Assembly: GCF_030685535.1 (NCBI RefSeq)
Contig: NZ_CP131601.1
Coordinates: 62,001 to 126,000 of the forward strand
DNA length: 64,000 bases
From: Photobacterium leiognathi
GTDB lineage: Bacteria > Pseudomonadota > Gammaproteobacteria > Enterobacterales > Vibrionaceae
Direction of reading: 5' to 3'
Shown: positions 20,142-29,130 of the stretch, piece after piece
Layout of the letters: each line of letters begins with the position of its first letter
How positions within the stretch are numbered: position 1 is the first letter of the stretch
Notes under the pieces: generated by a model
Databases searched by the model: none
What the model was told of the DNA's origin: nothing
Seen by the model: only the letters and a program-made list of their open reading frames with translations
Made by a program: the position numbers and the translations under genes

Positions 20142-21251
20142 ATGGAAAAATTCATGCATTGGTGGGCGTCTTTAGAAAAAGGCGCATCTGTCGATTGGAT
20201 GTATAACATTGGCTTATTGTTACTATTAAGCTCGGTGTTATGGGGTGGATGGATCCTATTATCACGTCGTTTATCTACAGTGGCAGAAAAGAGCCAGTTT
20301 ATTTGGGATGACGCGCTGATCAGTGCCATTCGTGCGCCAATCACCTTATGTATTTGGGTGTGGCCGGGCTTACTGTCACTGGGTATTTTGGTCGATAATT
20401 TAACCACGTATTCCAGCAGTTCATTATCAACAATCCGCCATTTATTGATCATCTGGACGATTGTTTGGACCCTGTTTCGCTTAATAGCCAATATGGAGCA
20501 CACCATATTGGAAAACCGTCCGCAGCGTGATGCGACCACGGTGAATGCGATTTCCAAGATATTACGTCTGATCGTAATGGTGTTTGGTGGCTTAATTGCC
20601 ATGCAAAACCTCGGCTTGAGCTTATCGGGTTTATTAACCTTTGGTGGTGTCGGTGGTTTAGTGGTCGGTATGGCAGCCAAAGATCTACTGGCTAATTTCT
20701 TCGGTGGCATGATGCTGTATTTTGATCGCCCGTTTAAAGTCGGTGATTGGATCCGAAGCCCAGATCGCCAAATAGAAGGCACGGTGGAGAAAATTGGTTT
20801 CCGTATGACCATTATCCGCACCTTTGATAAGCGTCCCTTGTATGTGCCGAACTCGGTATTTAGCTCAGTGGTGGTAGAAAACGCCTCTCGCATGCTCAAC
20901 CGCCGTATTAAGCAAAGTGTCGGTCTGCGTTACTGTGATGCAGCAGTGGTCGGTGATGTGGTGCGTGATATTAAAACCATGCTACAAAATCACCCTGATA
21001 TAGATACCCGTCAAACCTTGATTGTGAGCTTTGATACTTATGGTGCCTCGTCGCTTAATATCTTGGTGTATACCTTTACCAAAACGGTTGAGTGGATTAA
21101 ATACAAAGACGTGCAACAAGATGTGATGCTTAAAATTGTGGAGATTGTTCATTCACACGGTGCGGACTTTGCGTTCCCAACCACAACATTAGATATGCCT
21201 GCAGCGGCATCTACGGCATTGGCGTCGATTGAGCGGGTTCAGCAAGCGTAA
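20142..21251 (+). CDS. MscS-family mechanosensitive channel
   Basis: Inner-membrane channel of 369 residues. Four or so hydrophobic helices are followed by the pore-lining helix [26 protein letters not shown] and the beta domain [12 protein letters not shown]...[12 protein letters not shown]. It would release solutes on hypo-osmotic shock. The ATG at 20142 has AGAAAGG upstream and is preferred to a start at 20079. A terminator follows. Which E. coli paralogue it matches best is not clear. Confidence 0.88.
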   Translation: MEKFMHWWASLEKGASVDWMYNIGLLLLLSSVLWGGWILLSRRLSTVAEKSQFIWDDALISAIRAPITLCIWVWPGLLSLGILVDNLTTYSSSSLSTIRHLLIIWTIVWTLFRLIANMEHTILENRPQRDATTVNAISKILRLIVMVFGGLIAMQNLGLSLSGLLTFGGVGGLVVGMAAKDLLANFFGGMMLYFDRPFKVGDWIRSPDRQIEGTVEKIGFRMTIIRTFDKRPLYVPNSVFSSVVVENASRMLNRRIKQSVGLRYCDAAVVGDVVRDIKTMLQNHPDIDTRQTLIVSFDTYGASSLNILVYTFTKTVEWIKYKDVQQDVMLKIVEIVHSHGADFAFPTTTLDMPAAASTALASIERVQQA

Positions 21252-21329
21252 TAGGTTTGCTATCAGGATAAATTATTACGGTTGGTATTACGCCATTAGG
21301 TAGGTAAAATAGCCGCCGCAAGAGAGAAA

Positions 21330-21356
21330 GGATGCTAGCGTTTAGCATCCTTTTTT
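21330..21356 (+). terminator. Intrinsic terminator after the MscS gene
   Basis: GGATGCTA pairs with TAGCATCC around a 5-nt loop and is followed by TTTTTT. Confidence 0.85.
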
Positions 21357-21395
21357 CGTTTTTCCTTGGTGTTTTTGAAAGGCAGAGAGTAATTC

Positions 21396-22583
21396 ATGGC
21401 AAATAAATACGATGTCGTCATTATTGGCGCTGGCGCAGCTGGGCTGATGTGTGCAGCAGAAGCTGGCAAGCGTGGTCGCTCTGTATTAGTGGTCGATCAC
21501 GGTAAGAAGCCAGGGCGTAAAATCCTGATCTCAGGTGGCGGTCGTTGTAACTTTACCAATATGGATGTGGCTGCGAACAACTATGTTTGCCGTAATCCGC
21601 ATTTTGTGAAATCTGCGCTATCTCAATACACCCAATGGGATTTTATTGGCATGGTATGCCAGCATGGGATTGATTATGAAGAGCGCGATCATGGTCAGCT
21701 ATTTTGCTTAGATTCCGCCAAAGATATTGTCCAAATGCTGTTGGCTGAATGCGATATGCCAAATATTGCTCAGCGTTACCAAGTTGATGTCCATAGCATT
21801 GCAAAGACCGAATCTGGATTTACTCTAGGGCTTAACACTGACACTGTCAGTTGTGAATCGCTGGTGGTAGCAACCGGTGGCTTATCAATGCCGAAGCTGG
21901 GCGCAACCCCGTTTGGTTATCAAATTGCTGAGCAGTTTGGCTTGAAAATGATCCCAACCACCGCAGGTCTTGTGCCGTTTACGTTGCATGTTGAAGATAA
22001 AGAAGCGCTCGCGGATCTATCTGGTATTGCCGTGCCAGCGGTGGTGGAAACCGAAGATGGTACGTCGTTTAAAGAAAATTTATTGTTTACCCACCGTGGT
22101 TTGTCAGGCCCTGTGATTTTACAGGTATCGTCATACTGGAAGCCGGGACAAAAGATCACTGCTGATTTACTGCCGCATTTAACCTTGGCAGATACACTCA
22201 ATGAGATGCGTGAAGCACATCCGAACCAAAGCTTGAAGAACTCGCTGTCTCGCTTACTGCCGAAGCGTTTAATTGAAGCGTTGATTGAGCGCGGTGATGT
22301 AGAAGATAAGCCGTTAAAGCAGCTTAATCATAAAGAGCTCGCGTTATTGAGTGAATACTTCCACCAATGGCAAATTGCTCCTAATGGTACAGAAGGCTAT
22401 CGCACTGCTGAGGTGACATTAGGTGGTGTTGATACTGATGAACTATCCTCAAAAACCATGGAAGCGAAGAAAGTGAAAGGTTTGTTCTTTGCTGGTGAAG
22501 TAATGGATGTGAGTGGCTGGCTTGGTGGCTATAATTTTCAATGGGCATGGAGCTCAGGTTATGTTGCTGGACAGTATGTTTAA
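21396..22583 (+). CDS. YhiN/HI0933-family flavoprotein
   Basis: FAD-dependent oxidoreductase of 395 residues. It has an N-terminal dinucleotide fold (VVIIGAGAAGLMCAAEAGKRG), the family marker KPGRKILISGGGRCNFTN, a central HI0933 insert domain and the C-terminal closing motif GLFFAGEVMDVSGWLGGYNFQWAWSSG. E. coli YhiN is the nearest known relative. The reaction is not established; some relatives act in bile-acid or RNA metabolism. It is monocistronic. Confidence 0.85.
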   Translation: MANKYDVVIIGAGAAGLMCAAEAGKRGRSVLVVDHGKKPGRKILISGGGRCNFTNMDVAANNYVCRNPHFVKSALSQYTQWDFIGMVCQHGIDYEERDHGQLFCLDSAKDIVQMLLAECDMPNIAQRYQVDVHSIAKTESGFTLGLNTDTVSCESLVVATGGLSMPKLGATPFGYQIAEQFGLKMIPTTAGLVPFTLHVEDKEALADLSGIAVPAVVETEDGTSFKENLLFTHRGLSGPVILQVSSYWKPGQKITADLLPHLTLADTLNEMREAHPNQSLKNSLSRLLPKRLIEALIERGDVEDKPLKQLNHKELALLSEYFHQWQIAPNGTEGYRTAEVTLGGVDTDELSSKTMEAKKVKGLFFAGEVMDVSGWLGGYNFQWAWSSGYVAGQYV

Positions 22584-22636
22584 TTGAGTCATTAAAAATT
22601 ATTTGTCATCAGATAAATTAATTTAAGCGATTAATA

Positions 22637-22682
22637 TTGATATCACCGTATTTAGATAAATTATTTAAATGGGTGATATCAA
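22637..22682. repeat. 11-bp inverted repeat upstream of the first csp gene
   Basis: TTGATATCACC (22637-22647) and GGTGATATCAA (22672-22682) are perfect inverted copies 24 bp apart, in the 358-bp AT-rich gap between the flavoprotein and csp. This could be an operator pair or an mRNA stem. Nothing else in the gap stands out except the csp leader element at 22837. Confidence 0.45.
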
Positions 22683-22836
22683 CGAGTTAACGTTATTATT
22701 AGAAATAATAAAAAATAAACCTTTACAATAATAAGTTCTAAGCCAATAATGGCGTCGCTCTGTTGTTCAGAGTTATTAATGAAACATCAAGTAAAAGTAA
22801 AACCTCAGAATTCCTTCGTTATTGTTGTCATCCTCA

Positions 22837-22852
22837 GTGTTTCCCTTAGCTT
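22837..22852 (+). promoter_or_regulatory. Leader element shared with the second csp gene
   Basis: GTGTTTCCCTTAGCTT lies 90 bp before the first csp start. A 15/16 match, GTGTTTCCCTTTGCTT, lies 78 bp before the second (23833-23848). Both genes also share AAGGGACACA at the ribosome site. Long regulatory 5' leaders are usual for cspA-type mRNAs. Confidence 0.5.
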
Positions 22853-22941
22853 CATCGTCACATTCAATAATTCAAGCTTTCAGCGCATCGTATTATTTAC
22901 GATAAACACAATGAATTTTAAATAAAATAAGGGACACAATT

Positions 22942-23157
22942 ATGTCACTATCTAAATCAACTGGTTCTGTTAAGTGGTTCAACGAAGAGAAAGGTTTTGG
23001 TTTTATTACTCAAGACAATGGCGGTGCTGACGTATTCGTTCACTTCCGTGCTATCGCTTCTGAAGGCTTTAAAACACTAGCTGAAGGTCAAAAGGTTTCT
23101 TTTGATGTTGAGCAAGGTCAAAAAGGCTTACAAGCTGCTAACGTTGTAGCTTTATAA
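22942..23157 (+). CDS. CspA-family cold-shock protein (first of two)
   Basis: 71-residue single-stranded nucleic-acid binding protein with one S1-like beta barrel. The RNP1 region is KGFGFIT and RNP2 is VFVHF. It would act as an RNA chaperone. It is near-identical to the gene at 23926; they differ mainly at the N-terminus. Its long AT-rich leader suggests post-transcriptional cold control. The strong ribosome site is AAGGGA. Confidence 0.95.
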   Translation: MSLSKSTGSVKWFNEEKGFGFITQDNGGADVFVHFRAIASEGFKTLAEGQKVSFDVEQGQKGLQAANVVAL

Positions 23158-23401
23158 GAATTTTAATTAGCGCAAGCAGTGAATAATGTTTGCGCTGATT
23201 TAAGTAAAAACAATCAGTTATACAGTATCATAGTAAATAATAACCACTTTCTATATCTGCTTTTTTGTATTTGTCGTTACGTTCCTATTTCCCGCGTTAC
23301 CCTATAATCAATCGATTTATTCTCACTCATCTGTCATGACTTGCGCCTTAAAAGATATCTTTTAATGGGTTTAAGTTAATCACAAAGCTAAGGATATGCT
23401 T

Positions 23402-23494
23402 ATGTCTCGATCTATTGGTCGTAAACGATTTTGGTTTCAACAAAGTCGCCATACAAATACATTTAATAACACTAAAAAAGAAGCAGTAAAATAA
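23402..23494 (+). CDS. Possible 30-residue basic peptide
   Basis: Short ORF beginning MSRSIGRKRFWFQQSRHTN with strong net positive charge and no membrane segment. AAGGAT lies 6 bp before the ATG. Its TAA overlaps the ATG of the next small ORF by one base (TAATG), which suggests translational coupling. It sits between two cold-shock genes, with 244 bp after the first. I recognise no family. Nucleic-acid binding would fit the composition but is only inference. Confidence 0.5.
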   Translation: MSRSIGRKRFWFQQSRHTNTFNNTKKEAVK

Positions 23495-23700
23495 TGAATG
23501 TTAATTTTAATTTAGTAAAAAACAATCACTCATGGAATTCTACTATTCACCAATTAAACAGTGATGTTTTAACCCGTCATGTGTTAATGAAAGGGGATGT
23601 CGATAACGTTGATATTTCATTTTCTTATTGTGAGAAGACCTGTAAAGGTAAAAAAAATTCAGATAATGCGATTATCGGTAATTTTTCTATCACTTTTTAA
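23494..23700 (+). CDS. 68-residue protein of unknown function
   Basis: Begins MNVNFNLVKNNHSWNSTIHQ and ends IIGNFSITF, with a CEKTC pair in the middle. It is polar and predicted beta-rich, with no signal peptide or membrane helix. It starts within the stop codon of the preceding 30-residue ORF. A large AT-rich hairpin follows directly. It may be a small cold-regulated protein, given the neighbours. No family recognised. Confidence 0.5.
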   Translation: MNVNFNLVKNNHSWNSTIHQLNSDVLTRHVLMKGDVDNVDISFSYCEKTCKGKKNSDNAIIGNFSITF

Positions 23701-23711
23701 TACTCTAAGGG

Positions 23712-23751
23712 TATTAAAATAATCGAATATAGTTATTCGTTTATTTTAATA
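23712..23751 (+). terminator. Large AT-rich hairpin after the small ORF pair
   Basis: Two 18-nt arms (23712-23729 and 23734-23751) are complementary at 17 of 18 positions around a 4-nt loop. No U-tract follows. It could be an mRNA 3' stabiliser, a temperature-sensitive structure or a weak terminator. Confidence 0.5.
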
Positions 23752-23925
23752 ATCTTACTCGCTGAAAATTGAAATTTGTCATCTTTTTCGTAGAAGAAAA
23801 CTGTTTATCGCTGCATTTATGTTGTTTTATCCGTGTTTCCCTTTGCTTTCTCGATAGTTCAAACATCGTTATTTCGGCCGTCGCGTGTTGCGACACCTCA
23901 ATGAAATAAACATAAGGGACACACT

Positions 23926-24138
23926 ATGTCTAATAAAACACTTGGTTTAGTAAAATGGTTTAACAAAGAGAAAGGTTTTGGTTTTCTAACTCAAAACAAT
24001 GGCGGCGCTGATGTCTTCGTTCACTTCCGTGCAATCGCTTCAGAGGGTTTTAAAACCTTAACTGAAGGTCAGAAGGTCTCATTTGATGTTGAGCAGGGCC
24101 AAAAAGGTCTGCAAGCAGCGAATGTTGTCTCGCTTTAA
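23926..24138 (+). CDS. CspA-family cold-shock protein (second of two)
   Basis: 70-residue cold-shock protein with RNP motifs KGFGFLT and VFVHF. The last about 50 residues match the gene at 22942 almost exactly, so the pair comes from a fairly recent duplication or has undergone gene conversion. It has its own leader with the shared GTGTTTCCCTT element and an AAGGGA ribosome site. A strong terminator follows. Confidence 0.95.
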   Translation: MSNKTLGLVKWFNKEKGFGFLTQNNGGADVFVHFRAIASEGFKTLTEGQKVSFDVEQGQKGLQAANVVSL

Positions 24139-24156
24139 TATCTTATAGATAAAAAG

Positions 24157-24184
24157 AATGCTGGCTAAGGCCAGCATTTTTTAT
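24157..24184 (+). terminator. Intrinsic terminator after the second csp gene
   Basis: AATGCTGGC pairs with GCCAGCATT around TAAG and is followed by TTTTT. The roughly 290 bp between this and the adiA terminator contain no gene or clear signal that I could see. Confidence 0.88.
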
Positions 24185-24472
24185 ATGTGTGCAATAACGA
24201 GCGTCTAATCAATATGAGGTTAAGTACTTGTTCAGTTTTAATTTTATACCTTATAAGTATTACCTTGTACGCGACAAAGACTACGTGACGTGTAGCAGGG
24301 ATATAAAGATAAAGCTGCAGGGAAGCGGCACAAATTGCTCCACTTGATTGCTCATACTCTCCATTCGTAGTTTATTCTCTCCTAAGCTTCCTATTTAAAA
24401 CATCCTTAACTGCTCCGCTGGTTTATTTGTCGAAAACAGCTCTCAATTGTTATTAGCATTAGTTATTGGGCG

Positions 24473-24507
24473 CATAAAAAAATCCCCACTCAGAGAGCGG
24501 GGATTTA
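24473..24507 (-). terminator. Intrinsic terminator after adiA
   Basis: On the minus strand, AAATCCCCGCTC pairs with AGTGGGGATTT across a short loop and runs into TTTTTTT. Confidence 0.88.
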
Positions 24508-24543
24508 GGGTAGTCACGTTATCGAATTACTCGATTCGGGTGC

Positions 24544-26832
24544 TTATTTTTTGATACATAGAACGTGGTATTTACCGTTCTCGATCTCTGCACCTTCTGT
24601 TTCGTGTTCGAAACCAGGGAATTCAGCATCCCAAGCTTCTAGTGCTTTCAAGTACTGGATTTGAGGACTTGTTTCGTCACCGAAGTTCTCACCACCCATT
24701 AGCATTGGGATGCCTGGTGGGTAAGGGATCACTGAGTGCGCTGCAACACGACCTTCTAGTTTATCCGATGGTACTAGCTCTACTTCGTTAGACACGATGT
24801 GCTGGTAAGCAGTACGTGGTTTCATGTCCATTTCTGGAAGAGTAGAGTAAGCTTTGTTTAGTACTTGGCTTGGGTTGTGACGTACTAGGTATTCAAACAT
24901 TTGGTTACCTAGATCTTTCAGACCAAGACCTTTGTAAACTTCTGGAGCAGATTCAACTAGCTCTGGAAGAATTGTTTCTAGTGATGCGTTTGCATCGTAG
25001 TGACGCTTGAATGACAACAGTGTGTTGATCAATGTGTCACGTTTACCTTTAGTAATACCCATTGAGAATAGGAACATTACTTGGAAGTCAGTAGTACGAG
25101 TAGGTACGATACCGAAACGGCTTAGGTATGCAGTAACTAGTGCTGCAGGTACACCTGTTTCTAGGAATTCGCCTTTGTCGTCAAGTCCTGGAGTTAGTAG
25201 GCTAACCTTGATTGGGTCAAGCATACACCAGTCGTTGTCGATCTCGTCAAAACCGTGCCATTTGTCGCCTGGGTTTAGTTTCCAGTTTTCTTGGATAGTC
25301 ATTAGCGCTTCAACAGAAGCATCTTCAAACTTCACTTTGTCACCGTTAGTTTCAGTAACAGTTTCTGCGTTCCAAGGCTTGAAGAACCAGTCGTTTTCGC
25401 TTGTGTAGTCGTTGAATAGCTGACGCATGTTTTGACGGAAGATGATCGCTTCGCGGTTTACTTCGTCAGTTAGTGTCTTACCACTCTCGCCCTTCATCAT
25501 GTTCGCCGCAATGTCGTTAGACGCACAGATTGCGTATAGAGGCGATGTAGATGTGTGCATCATGTATGCTTGGTTGAAGCGATCGAAGTCGATTGCATCT
25601 TCACCGTTACGTACGTGGATGTATGAAGCTTGAGATAGTGCGTTCAATAACTTGTGAGTTGAGTGAGTCGCAAATACTGTTGGGCCTTCGTGGTCTTTAG
25701 CATCGCCACGCATCGCAAAGTGACCCTTGTAGATAGGGTTGAAGCGAGCGTAACCGAACCATGCTTCGTCCATGTGAATACGGCTAGAGCTATCAGCTAG
25801 TAGCGATTCAGTCACTTCTGAGTGGTAACATAGACCGTCGTAAGTACAGTTAGTTACTACAGCGTAGCTTGCTTTTTTCTCATCAGCGTTGAATGGGATT
25901 TCAGCAGCATCAGCTTTCTTAGCAATGCCTTCTTTGCTCATTTGAGCTTGGCTGATTGGACCGATGATACCGTAGCAGTTACGGCTAGGAACCATGTAGA
26001 TTGGTCGTGCACCAGTTAGGATCAGACCTTGCTCGATTGATTTGTGACAGTTACGGTCAATGATCGCGATGTCGTCATCTTTCAAACATGCTTGCATGAT
26101 TGTACGGTTTGAACCTGAAGTACCAACGATACCTGAGTAAGATTGGTGTGCACCGAAGATCTTAGATGCTTCAACTTCTGAATCTTTGAATGCGCCGCTG
26201 TGGTCAAGTAGTGAACCTAGAGAAGCACGTTCGATACCCATATCTGTACGGAATAGGTTCTCACCGAAGAACTTGTAGAACTGGTTACCAGCAGGTGTCT
26301 TAGTGAAACCGATACCACCTTGGTGACCAGGTGCAGACCATGAGTACTCATGGATGTCGTTGTAGTGCATCATCGCTTTCATGAAAGGAGGTAGCACTTG
26401 TGAGCGGTAACGACGCATTGCTGCAACGATACGGCCTGCAACGAAGTCTGCAGTGTCTTCTAGTACTGAGTAACACTCATCAACACGTTCCATTAGCTGG
26501 CGGTTGTTTAGGATAGAAGTACGTGCGCGTTCTGCTAGTAGGAATACTGGCACCTCAGCTTGACGTGCTTGTAGTGCTGCTAACAGATCAACTTCTTCGT
26601 GAGAGTTAACAATTTGTTCTTCAGTTTTGTCTAGTGCAAGTACAAGGCTGTCGATTTGAGAAGCCATGATTACTGCACGCGCATCTTCGTAAGAAGTTGC
26701 TGTTACGATTTCGATAGTGCGGTCAGAAAGTTCTTTAATAAGAGACTTAGTCGCGCGGTCAGCGTAGCTGTTTGGAATAATGTTTTGGTGCTCGATAACG
26801 AGTGCACGCATTTTATTAGTACTATTGTTCAT
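24544..26832 (-). CDS. adiA: Biodegradative arginine decarboxylase (acid resistance)
   Basis: PLP enzyme that turns arginine into agmatine and consumes a proton. It follows E. coli AdiA closely: IHEYSWSAPGHQGGIGFTKTP, GTSGSNRTIMQACL, RNCHKSIEQGLILTGA and YPPGIPMLMGGENFGD. The PLP lysine is in STHKLLNAL, near residue 394. It has 762 residues from the ATG at 26832; the longer frame from 26883 has no family support. An N-terminal flavodoxin-like wing domain is present. It lies downstream of an antiporter gene in the same direction (217-bp gap) and ends at a strong terminator. No regulator of the adiY type is adjacent. Confidence 0.93.
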   Translation of the reverse strand: MNNSTNKMRALVIEHQNIIPNSYADRATKSLIKELSDRTIEIVTATSYEDARAVIMASQIDSLVLALDKTEEQIVNSHEEVDLLAALQARQAEVPVFLLAERARTSILNNRQLMERVDECYSVLEDTADFVAGRIVAAMRRYRSQVLPPFMKAMMHYNDIHEYSWSAPGHQGGIGFTKTPAGNQFYKFFGENLFRTDMGIERASLGSLLDHSGAFKDSEVEASKIFGAHQSYSGIVGTSGSNRTIMQACLKDDDIAIIDRNCHKSIEQGLILTGARPIYMVPSRNCYGIIGPISQAQMSKEGIAKKADAAEIPFNADEKKASYAVVTNCTYDGLCYHSEVTESLLADSSSRIHMDEAWFGYARFNPIYKGHFAMRGDAKDHEGPTVFATHSTHKLLNALSQASYIHVRNGEDAIDFDRFNQAYMMHTSTSPLYAICASNDIAANMMKGESGKTLTDEVNREAIIFRQNMRQLFNDYTSENDWFFKPWNAETVTETNGDKVKFEDASVEALMTIQENWKLNPGDKWHGFDEIDNDWCMLDPIKVSLLTPGLDDKGEFLETGVPAALVTAYLSRFGIVPTRTTDFQVMFLFSMGITKGKRDTLINTLLSFKRHYDANASLETILPELVESAPEVYKGLGLKDLGNQMFEYLVRHNPSQVLNKAYSTLPEMDMKPRTAYQHIVSNEVELVPSDKLEGRVAAHSVIPYPPGIPMLMGGENFGDETSPQIQYLKALEAWDAEFPGFEHETEGAEIENGKYHVLCIKK

Positions 26833-27049
26833 AATAACGCCTGAATAAAATGATTGGTTGGCAGGTACGAAAGTCCGCAACATAAAAATTATGTAGTGAT
26901 TAAACGTCGTGCCGAATATTTCAGGAGGGGAATAAATAATGTCGGTTATTAATTTTTAATTTTAATAAGAGACGTATTTTTATTTATTCCCGTATCCCTT
27001 TAGGTTGTTATTAATAAATTTCTTTAATATCGAATTTATTAAATCTTAA

Positions 27050-28375
27050 TTAGTTTGCTTTTACTTCTGGTTTAGTATCGCGTGCTGCGATGAAACCGTA
27101 GAAGATGTAACCGAATAGAGTCAAGATAGTGCCGCCGAATACTGCTGTTGCACCACAAGCGTATACACCGTAGATACTGTAGATAACTGCTAACGTACCC
27201 ACAACAGCGCCTAAGCGGTATTGTTTTGGTGTAACCATGTTTTTGCGTAGCATTACTTCCAGACCTGTCATAGATAGGATGTAAGGCACCATGTTGATAA
27301 ATACTGCTAGGTTTAGTAGCGCGTTGAACTGGTTAATCAAGTCTGGAGAAATTGTCATCATCGCTAGTGCAAGTTCAGCAACTAACATGATTAACATACC
27401 AGCGATTGGCGCACCTGCTTTGTTTGTTTTAGCGAAGATTTTAGGGAATAGACCTTCATCTGCCGCAGCTTTTGATACTTGAGCGTTGGTGAACTGCCAA
27501 CCTAGTAGCGAACCGATACATGCGATTACTGCTGCTAGTGTAACGATGTTACCTACTGTTGGGTTAAACATGTGGCTAAATACTAGGCCAAATGGTGCAG
27601 TAGATGCTGCTAGTTCTGCGTTAGGAATAATACCTTGGATAACACCAGTAGAGGCAATGTAGATAACCGCTGCGAAACCTGTACCGAATAGAACGGCTAG
27701 TGGTACGTTACGCTCTGGGTTTTCAACTGCATCAGAGTTAGCACCCGCAGATTCAATACCTAGGAATGCCCATAAAGTCAGTGCGATACCTGAAGATACA
27801 GAGTGCATTGTAGTGTCGTGATGTGGGTTCCATGCGCTCATGAAAGTTTGTGGATCGAACCACCACCAACCGATAACAGATAGACCTAGTACAGGTAGGA
27901 TGATACCCCAAACAGTGAATGCTGAGATTTGACCTGTGATCTTAGGACCACCGAAGTTAGCAACCATAGTTAGAATAAGTACAGCACACACACCGAAGAA
28001 AGTGTGCATTGGTGTATCTAACCAAGGCATGAATGGCTTGATGTAACCAACAGCTGATACGGCGATTGCTACACAACTAATTACAAGACATACATAGTAT
28101 GTGTAAGAAGAGATAAAGAAAGATGATTTGCCGTGAGCTTCTTCCGCGTAAGCTGACATGCCGCCAGAACGTTTACAGAAAGCACCACATTTAGCGAATG
28201 TGTAAGCAATACACATTGCACCTAATGCTGTAACTACCCAAGATAGCATTGAGATTGCACCAACTTGAGCCAAGCTCGCTGGTAGCATAATAATACCTGA
28301 ACCCATCATATTAACTGCTACAAGAACAGTTAATCCGACTAGACCCATTTTTTTAGTGCTAGTATCTGATGACAT
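27050..28375 (-). CDS. PotE-like amino acid/polyamine antiporter
   Basis: APC-superfamily inner-membrane antiporter of 441 residues with about 12 helices. The N-terminal MGSGIIMLPASLAQVG is the substrate-binding GSG motif. Overall it follows E. coli PotE (FAKCGAF, NFGGPKITGQIS, GSLLGWQFTNAQVSKAAADEGLFPKIF) more closely than AdiC. Since it precedes an arginine decarboxylase, it most likely exchanges external arginine for agmatine. AGGTGA precedes the ATG. The pairing of an AdiA enzyme with a PotE-type carrier is notable. Confidence 0.87.
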   Translation of the reverse strand: MSSDTSTKKMGLVGLTVLVAVNMMGSGIIMLPASLAQVGAISMLSWVVTALGAMCIAYTFAKCGAFCKRSGGMSAYAEEAHGKSSFFISSYTYYVCLVISCVAIAVSAVGYIKPFMPWLDTPMHTFFGVCAVLILTMVANFGGPKITGQISAFTVWGIILPVLGLSVIGWWWFDPQTFMSAWNPHHDTTMHSVSSGIALTLWAFLGIESAGANSDAVENPERNVPLAVLFGTGFAAVIYIASTGVIQGIIPNAELAASTAPFGLVFSHMFNPTVGNIVTLAAVIACIGSLLGWQFTNAQVSKAAADEGLFPKIFAKTNKAGAPIAGMLIMLVAELALAMMTISPDLINQFNALLNLAVFINMVPYILSMTGLEVMLRKNMVTPKQYRLGAVVGTLAVIYSIYGVYACGATAVFGGTILTLFGYIFYGFIAARDTKPEVKAN

Positions 28376-29124
28376 ATATTCACCTATGATTAAAAGATAA
28401 TAACAATTAATAAAAATTTAATTGTTATCGTGATATTCAATTAATGTGTTCAAAGGTGATTTCAATAATAACGTTAAACTTATTACTTATTATTTTCTAA
28501 TTGGGGGAAGTAATTAAAAAATAACTCATATATAAATCTTAATGAGTAAGAGTTATATATGAGGGCGAAATCATTTGCCCCTTGAACGAGGTGTATAATG
28601 CGACTGTTTTGTTGAAAAAAAAACGTTAAATTCGGAATGAAACGTTCCATTTTTAGTGCTAAAAATGGAAAACAGTATCGTTATTCGATCAGTCATTTTC
28701 GACAATAAGTCGACTGCATAACTCATTAGTGTTCTATGTATCACAAAAATAATTCACAATAACAATGACTTGTACATTGCATAGATCATTATTTATCACA
28801 CAAAAAATGCTTAAAAAGTGAATATGGAAAATATAGTTATGCATAATTAGTGCAGTTAAATGCCTTTTGTATGACATTTATTTTTTTCTTAATGGGGGTT
28901 AAGTTTTGCTTAAAAGCGAAAATAAGCTGTTTTTGAGCAAAAAATCGCTTTTATTTTGACCTATGTGGTTTGTACTTAAATAAGGTGTTCATTTTTCGTT
29001 AAGTTTAAATGGAATATGAATGGTTTTTTTAATCGTTTTTTGTAATAAAAATAAGCAAACATTTTAATATTTACCCCAAATTATAATATTATTCCTATAA
29101 AGTATACTTGTGTTTGGGTGGTAA
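28376..29124. other. AT-rich intergenic region with a 26-bp perfect palindrome
   Basis: This gap of about 750 bp separates the divergent adi operon and the second pilin gene. It holds TTCCATTTTTAG (28645-28656) and its exact inverse CTAAAAATGGAA (28659-28670) around TG. A TATAAT at 28594-28599 has no convincing -35 box. No credible ORF was seen. It probably contains the promoters and operators of both flanking genes; an sRNA is possible. Confidence 0.5.
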
Positions 29125-29130
29125 TTGAGT

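Noticed and set aside
20087..20899. 270-residue ORF on the minus strand
   Set aside because: It lies antisense within the MscS gene, has no family-like sequence or ribosome site, and reflects codon bias of the true gene.
26833..26883. Longer start for adiA
   Set aside because: The extra 17 residues do not match the family and have no good ribosome site.
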